This document shows, piece by piece, positions 61,301 through 64,000 of a stretch of 64,000 nucleotides of DNA (its first letter is position 1; each line of letters opens with the position of its first letter). A model generated the notes under the pieces. It was given only the letters and a program-made list of their open reading frames with translations. It had not been told where the DNA came from and ran no database searches. The translations under genes were made by a program, and so were the position numbers. The stretch comes from ChocPot-Mid sp043804925 (GTDB lineage: Bacteria; Bacteroidota; Ignavibacteria; Kapaibacteriales; UBA2268): positions 1 through 64,000 of the forward strand of contig JAZDIP010000094.1 in NCBI GenBank assembly GCA_043804925.1. Reading direction: 5' to 3'.

Positions 61301-62648
61301 TAGGACAACTGACAATGTTACATTTGCTAACTTAACAGCCACAAGTACTGTTGCTTTACCTGCTAATTCGATTACCGATGCAATGGTTGTTGATGCTTTA
61401 ACAATAAGTGGGGGTACAGTTAATAACACTCCAATAGGAGCAACAACTGCCTCAACAGGAAAATTCACTTCATTGCAATTACCGACAGGAGCAACAATAG
61501 ATGAATTCTCCACTGACGGAACATTAGCAGACAACAGCGATATTGCTGTTCCAACTGAACAGGCAGTTAAGACTTATGTGGATAATTCGATAAGTGCGGC
61601 AAATTCATTTTCAACTACATCAAATGTCACCAGTAATTCACCGGGAGACCTTGTCAATGATGATTTTGTTTTCGGTTCATCAAGTCTTGATTACGACGGA
61701 AATATAGACCATAATATCAGGATGTTTTTCGATAAAAGCAAAGCAGCTTTCAGAGCCGGATATGTTGCGTTACAATGGGATGAAGCCAATAGAGGTTTTG
61801 CTTCTATGGCTTGGGGTACCCGAACAACTGCAAGTGGAGTCTATGCAACTGCCTGGGGCTACCAAACAACTGCAAGCGACGATTACTCAACAGTATGGGG
61901 TGAATCAAACACTGCGTCAGGGTATGCTGCTACTGCCTTTGGATCAGGAACATCAGCAACCGCTCAGCAAGCAACTGCATGGGGCTCTATAACAACAGCA
62001 TCAGGTCTTTATTCAACAGCAATGGGTTATAATACATCAGCTAGTGGTGGAGCAGCTTTATCAATCGGAACTTCGTCTATAGCCAGTGGCGATGCTTCAA
62101 TTGCAGGAGGATACAGCACTACTGCAGAAACTTTTGCTCAAGTCTCATTAGGACAATTTAATACAGCGCTAAGTGGAAATACATCTACTTGGGTGTCAAC
62201 GGAAAGACTTTTTGTTATCGGTAATGGTACCAGCAGCGGCTCAACGTCCGACGCCTTGGTTATGCTGAAGAATGGAAGTACTACACTAAAATCCAATGCA
62301 ACAACTTCAGCTCTTTCAGTAAATAATACTGGCACAGGACCTGCAATTTCAGTTACAGATGGTGGCGGTGGTGTGAAACTTTCTTATGAAGCTATTGCTA
62401 TTGCTTCTGATGTTAAAACGATATCAAACGATGTTTCTGTTGTACATATAACAGCAAATGATAATGGAACTACAGATGTTATTACCATGCCTTCAGGTAC
62501 AAATGGACAAATACTCTATGTATTCTATTCAGAACTTGGCGATGATGACCCTGGAGATTTCGGTGGAATATATACCACCACAGGTTCAGCAAAGCTTACA
62601 TTTGTCTATATGAACGGAGCATGGGTATTGATGAGTGTAATTGAATAA
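58398..62648 (+). CDS. Very large repeat-rich surface protein (adhesin/tail-fibre-like)
   Basis: 1416 residues. Signal peptide MKKIIFGIIFLLFHTLLISQ; conserved head (about 20-340: QISYQGRILDTDGNPVSDG, LGDNAPYPRTKLTSVPYSFF). A run of short DLEVDGxxYLYNDL repeats (about 395-480) follows. Then five copies of TGTGTLVVTGGTGISQNLYV and six copies of NTGxGANELYAMNQNVRTTD (about 485-1015). Next come eight YadA-head-like repeats (TASGVYATAWGYQT, TASGLYSTAMGYNT; about 1135-1250) and a small C-terminal beta domain. The repeats resemble phage tail-fibre and trimeric adhesin stalks. No T9SS sorting domain was found. GGGAAG precedes the ATG; a second paralog follows. Confidence 0.85.
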   Translation: MKKIIFGIIFLLFHTLLISQVPNQISYQGRILDTDGNPVSDGDYLMLFSIWKDATSTDISNLVFTETQNVGLVNGFFNVNIGSTSDLSGVSWSNTLWLETKLGDNAPYPRTKLTSVPYSFFTYKAETALKADISTTVEDGAITQSKLADGVMAIPMGTAGGSLSGEYPNPVIDPQAIVDAIEPGSITQEKLASNITAIPIGEARGDLVGYFPEPTIRPGSIRTEYFGPEVVNEGVIADDAVTTYKIMDDAVTLDKMYNGNKNGQVIWWDSVENNWMYSGGPAPMVPSDDYVLKWNDNGWVEWAKDALYLPYAYSDTTVNNETLFSITKTDLVGDVISATVAPSSTTTSLSTAISGTATQGHAIYAHNNSATHSTIYAINDDVTGLALETMGDTYIGGSLDVEGATSFLGNFDVDGLSTLSDAIIGGDLEVDGNTWLHGTLEVDGITYLYDNLEVDGLTYLYNDLEVDGNAYFYNDLNVYGTQVINGPLQITNTTNSTSTGTGALIVTGGTGIGQNLYVGGLTRITNGTVSSSTGTGALVVSGGTGIAGNTYIGGTLNVTGLSTLPTVAVNGGTINNTSIGATTRSTGAFTTLTSNGQNTFTANISSSSTGTGTLVVTGGTGISQNLYVGGTANVTGVSTLASVAINGGTINNTSVGATTRSTGAFTTLTANGATTLTAGTGSSSTGTGTLVVTGGTGISQNLYVGGTGNFTGALTAATLNTGFGNNELYAMNQNVQTTDAVTFSTVNTGQGAYELFAMDQNVRTTDAPTFATVNTGFGANELYAMNQNVRTTDNVTFANLTATGTVALPANSITDAMVVDALTISGGIVNNTPIGATTRSTGAFTTLTANGATTLTAGTGSVSTGTGTLVVTGGTGISENLYVGGTGNITGILSAATVNTGQGAYELYAMDQNVRTTDAPTFVTINTGNGANELFAMDQNVRTTDAPTFVTVNTGNGANELYAMNQNVRTTDNVTFANLTATSTVALPANSITDAMVVDALTISGGTVNNTPIGATTASTGKFTSLQLPTGATIDEFSTDGTLADNSDIAVPTEQAVKTYVDNSISAANSFSTTSNVTSNSPGDLVNDDFVFGSSSLDYDGNIDHNIRMFFDKSKAAFRAGYVALQWDEANRGFASMAWGTRTTASGVYATAWGYQTTASDDYSTVWGESNTASGYAATAFGSGTSATAQQATAWGSITTASGLYSTAMGYNTSASGGAALSIGTSSIASGDASIAGGYSTTAETFAQVSLGQFNTALSGNTSTWVSTERLFVIGNGTSSGSTSDALVMLKNGSTTLKSNATTSALSVNNTGTGPAISVTDGGGGVKLSYEAIAIASDVKTISNDVSVVHITANDNGTTDVITMPSGTNGQILYVFYSELGDDDPGDFGGIYTTTGSAKLTFVYMNGAWVLMSVIE
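59880..61440 (+). repeat. In-gene tandem repeats of the large surface protein
   Basis: DNA-level repeats are obvious: ACAGGAACAGGAACTTTAGT-type units (five), AATACAGGTxxxGGAGCxxATGAACT-type units (six), and a longer block containing GGAGCAACGACACGTTCGAC (about 60137, 60364 and 60900). Near-identical units raise the chance of copy-number change by recombination. Confidence 0.85.
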
Positions 62649-62672
62649 TTGTTCAAATTATTTTTATTATTC

Positions 62673-62699
62673 AAGGGGAGCTTCGGCTCCCTTTTTTTT
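62673..62699 (+). terminator. Rho-independent terminator of the large surface protein gene
   Basis: AAGGGGAGC (62673-62681), tetraloop TTCG, GCTCCCTTT (62686-62694), then a T-run. A stable UUCG-capped stem 24 bp after the stop codon. Confidence 0.95.
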
Positions 62700-62921
62700 G
62701 TGATTTTGCTTCTATTTGTCATAAAACAATATTCTCCAATAATATAGCGAAAAAAAATAATAAAAGAAAAATATTTTTTTTTATAATTAAATTTCATTAA
62801 TTTAAGGTCTTAATAATTTAAGTAATTATTAATAACATTCGTATTGTGGTTCTTTTTCATCATTGAATAAGTTAAAAAATTATTTTATATAAATTCTTTC
62901 AAATAATTATAGAGGTTAGTT

Positions 62922-64000
62922 ATGAAAAAGTTCATTTACGGGATAATATTTATTTTATTCCACTCCATTCTTTTTTCCCAAATACCTACTGAGATAAGTT
63001 ATCAGGGAAGAATATTAGATACTGATGGCAATCCTGTCTCAGACGGGAATTATTTAATGCTTTTCAGTGTGTGGAAGCATGCAACTAGTACAGATGTAAC
63101 AAATCTGGTTTTCACAGAAACACAAAATGTGAATTTAGTCAATGGTTTTTTTAATGTCAATATTGGTTCTGTTGCAGACATGATGAACGTTCCATGGGGA
63201 AATGAGCTTTGGCTGGAAACAAAACTCGGAGATAATGCGCCCTATCCCAGAACAAAACTGACATCAGTGCCATATTCATTTTTTACTTACAAAGCGGAAA
63301 CTGCAATAAAAGCAGATATAGCCACAACAGTAGAAGATGGAGCAATTACACAATCGAAATTAGCTGATGGAGTAATGGCAATACCAATGGGCACTGCCGG
63401 CGGCTCTCTTTCGGGTGAATATCCAAATCCCGTAATTGACCCACAGGCAATAATTGACGCAATAGAACCCGGCTCGATAACTCAGGAAAAATTAGCATCA
63501 AATATAACAGCTATTCCAATAGGAGAAGCACGTGGGGATTTGGTCGGATATTTTCCCGAACCGACAATTCGACCGGGAGCGATACGAACAGAATATTTTG
63601 CTCCTGAAGTAGTTACCGAAGGAGTTCTGGCTCCTGATGCCGTTATCACATCGAGAATCATGGATGATGCCGTAACATTAGAAAAGATGTTCAATGGTAA
63701 TAAAAACGGACAAATTATCTGGTGGGATACTGTCGAAAACAACTGGATGTATTCAGGAGGTCCTGCACCAATGGCACCATCGGATGATTACGTATTAAAA
63801 TGGAATGATAACGGATGGGTCGAATGGGACAAAGATGCTCTTTATCTTCCATACGCATATTCAGACACCACTGTCAATGACGAAACACTATTTTCAATAA
63901 CAAAAACAGATGTTATTGGTAGTGTTATAGCTGCAATAGTTGCTCCTTCAGGTTCAATTACCTCTGATGCTATTGCCATTGAAGCTATTGCAACAAACGG
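62922..64000 (+). CDS. Second large surface protein, N-terminal part (cut by window end)
   Basis: An open frame from ATG 62922-62924 (GAGG upstream) runs to the window end, 359 codons. It is a close paralog of the 58398-62648 protein: signal peptide MKKFIYGIIFILFHSILFSQ, then ISYQGRILDTDGNPVSDGN and LGDNAPYPRTKLTSVPYSFF. DNA of the head region is also very similar (e.g. around 63350-63540 versus 58800-59030). The repeat region is beyond the window. Tandem duplication of a surface protein gene, each with its own leader. Confidence 0.9.
   Translation, partial: MKKFIYGIIFILFHSILFSQIPTEISYQGRILDTDGNPVSDGNYLMLFSVWKHATSTDVTNLVFTETQNVNLVNGFFNVNIGSVADMMNVPWGNELWLETKLGDNAPYPRTKLTSVPYSFFTYKAETAIKADIATTVEDGAITQSKLADGVMAIPMGTAGGSLSGEYPNPVIDPQAIIDAIEPGSITQEKLASNITAIPIGEARGDLVGYFPEPTIRPGAIRTEYFAPEVVTEGVLAPDAVITSRIMDDAVTLEKMFNGNKNGQIIWWDTVENNWMYSGGPAPMAPSDDYVLKWNDNGWVEWDKDALYLPYAYSDTTVNDETLFSITKTDVIGSVIAAIVAPSGSITSDAIAIEAIATN

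Noticed and set aside
61109..61534. 141-codon open frame on the minus strand within the large surface protein gene
   Set aside because: It mirrors the tandem repeats of the plus-strand gene; the repeat codons happen to be stop-free in the other strand. No start context and composition unlike the neighbours.
1..64000. Prophage or integrated plasmid
   Set aside because: The tail-fibre-like repeats at 58398-64000 are not accompanied by any phage structural, packaging, integrase or replication gene.

Overview
The window is AT-rich bacterial chromosome from the Bacteroidota/Chlorobiota/Ignavibacteriota-Kapabacteria side of the tree. Three things point there. The primary sigma factor (23450-24310) is of the short Bacteroidota/Chlorobi type. 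Three secreted proteins end in type IX secretion (T9SS) sorting domains. A PorE-like OmpA/PD40 protein is present (9637-12207). Many genes have good Shine-Dalgarno sequences (e.g. 57146-57153), which is unlike Bacteroidia proper and favours an Ignavibacteria/Kapabacteria-like lineage; this placement is inference. No rRNA, tRNA, CRISPR array or intact insertion sequence was seen.

Layout. 1-8826 (minus strand): the division genes ftsL and ftsI with a TauE/SafE permease gene between them, purine nucleoside phosphorylase, a beta-propeller lipoprotein, a GAF/SpoIIE phosphatase, dusB, a Dabb protein and the start of an aspartate kinase. 9160-24310: a small conserved-looking protein, the PorE-like protein, lepB and lepA, a wrecked transposase, a small Cys-rich protein, a BatA-like VWA protein with a methyltransferase, a wrecked aspartyl protease/PDZ gene, a transglutaminase-TPR protein, and rpoD. 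24630-28798: a T9SS-exported propeller protein, lipA and a metallo-beta-lactamase-fold hydrolase.

29048-41318 is the most unusual part. It is an all-plus-strand cluster in which one module is repeated: CBS-domain protein, then a SLC13/DASS-type anion transporter carrying an N-terminal response-regulator receiver domain, then a stand-alone receiver protein, then a membrane sensor histidine kinase. Two full copies are followed by a third, reduced copy (CBS protein plus a transporter without receiver) and a minimal beta-carbonic-anhydrase-like protein. The receiver domains keep their phospho-acceptor Asp, so the transporter itself appears to be a direct phosphorelay target. The Ser-Asn-Thr signatures of the transporters are changed in all three copies, so the substrate cannot be inferred from the family.

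41433-64000: an AAA ATPase behind a perfect palindrome, two T9SS proteins sharing an almost identical sorting-domain sequence, ilvE, an M49-like peptidase lipoprotein, cstA, a lone minimal nucleotidyltransferase, an aminotransferase-tadA-rsmI operon, a MarR-decaheme cytochrome-double rhodanese operon behind a nested palindrome, and two tandem paralogous very large repeat-rich surface proteins, the second cut by the window end.

A second theme is short-word repeat DNA. Arrays built from words such as GACAGAAG, TAGAATG and AACTTTAAA, plus a 25-bp element (ATCCTTCGACAGGCTCAGGATGAC-like), fill many spacers. In at least three genes (the SpoIIE phosphatase, lipA, rsmI) they are translated in frame as part of the protein.
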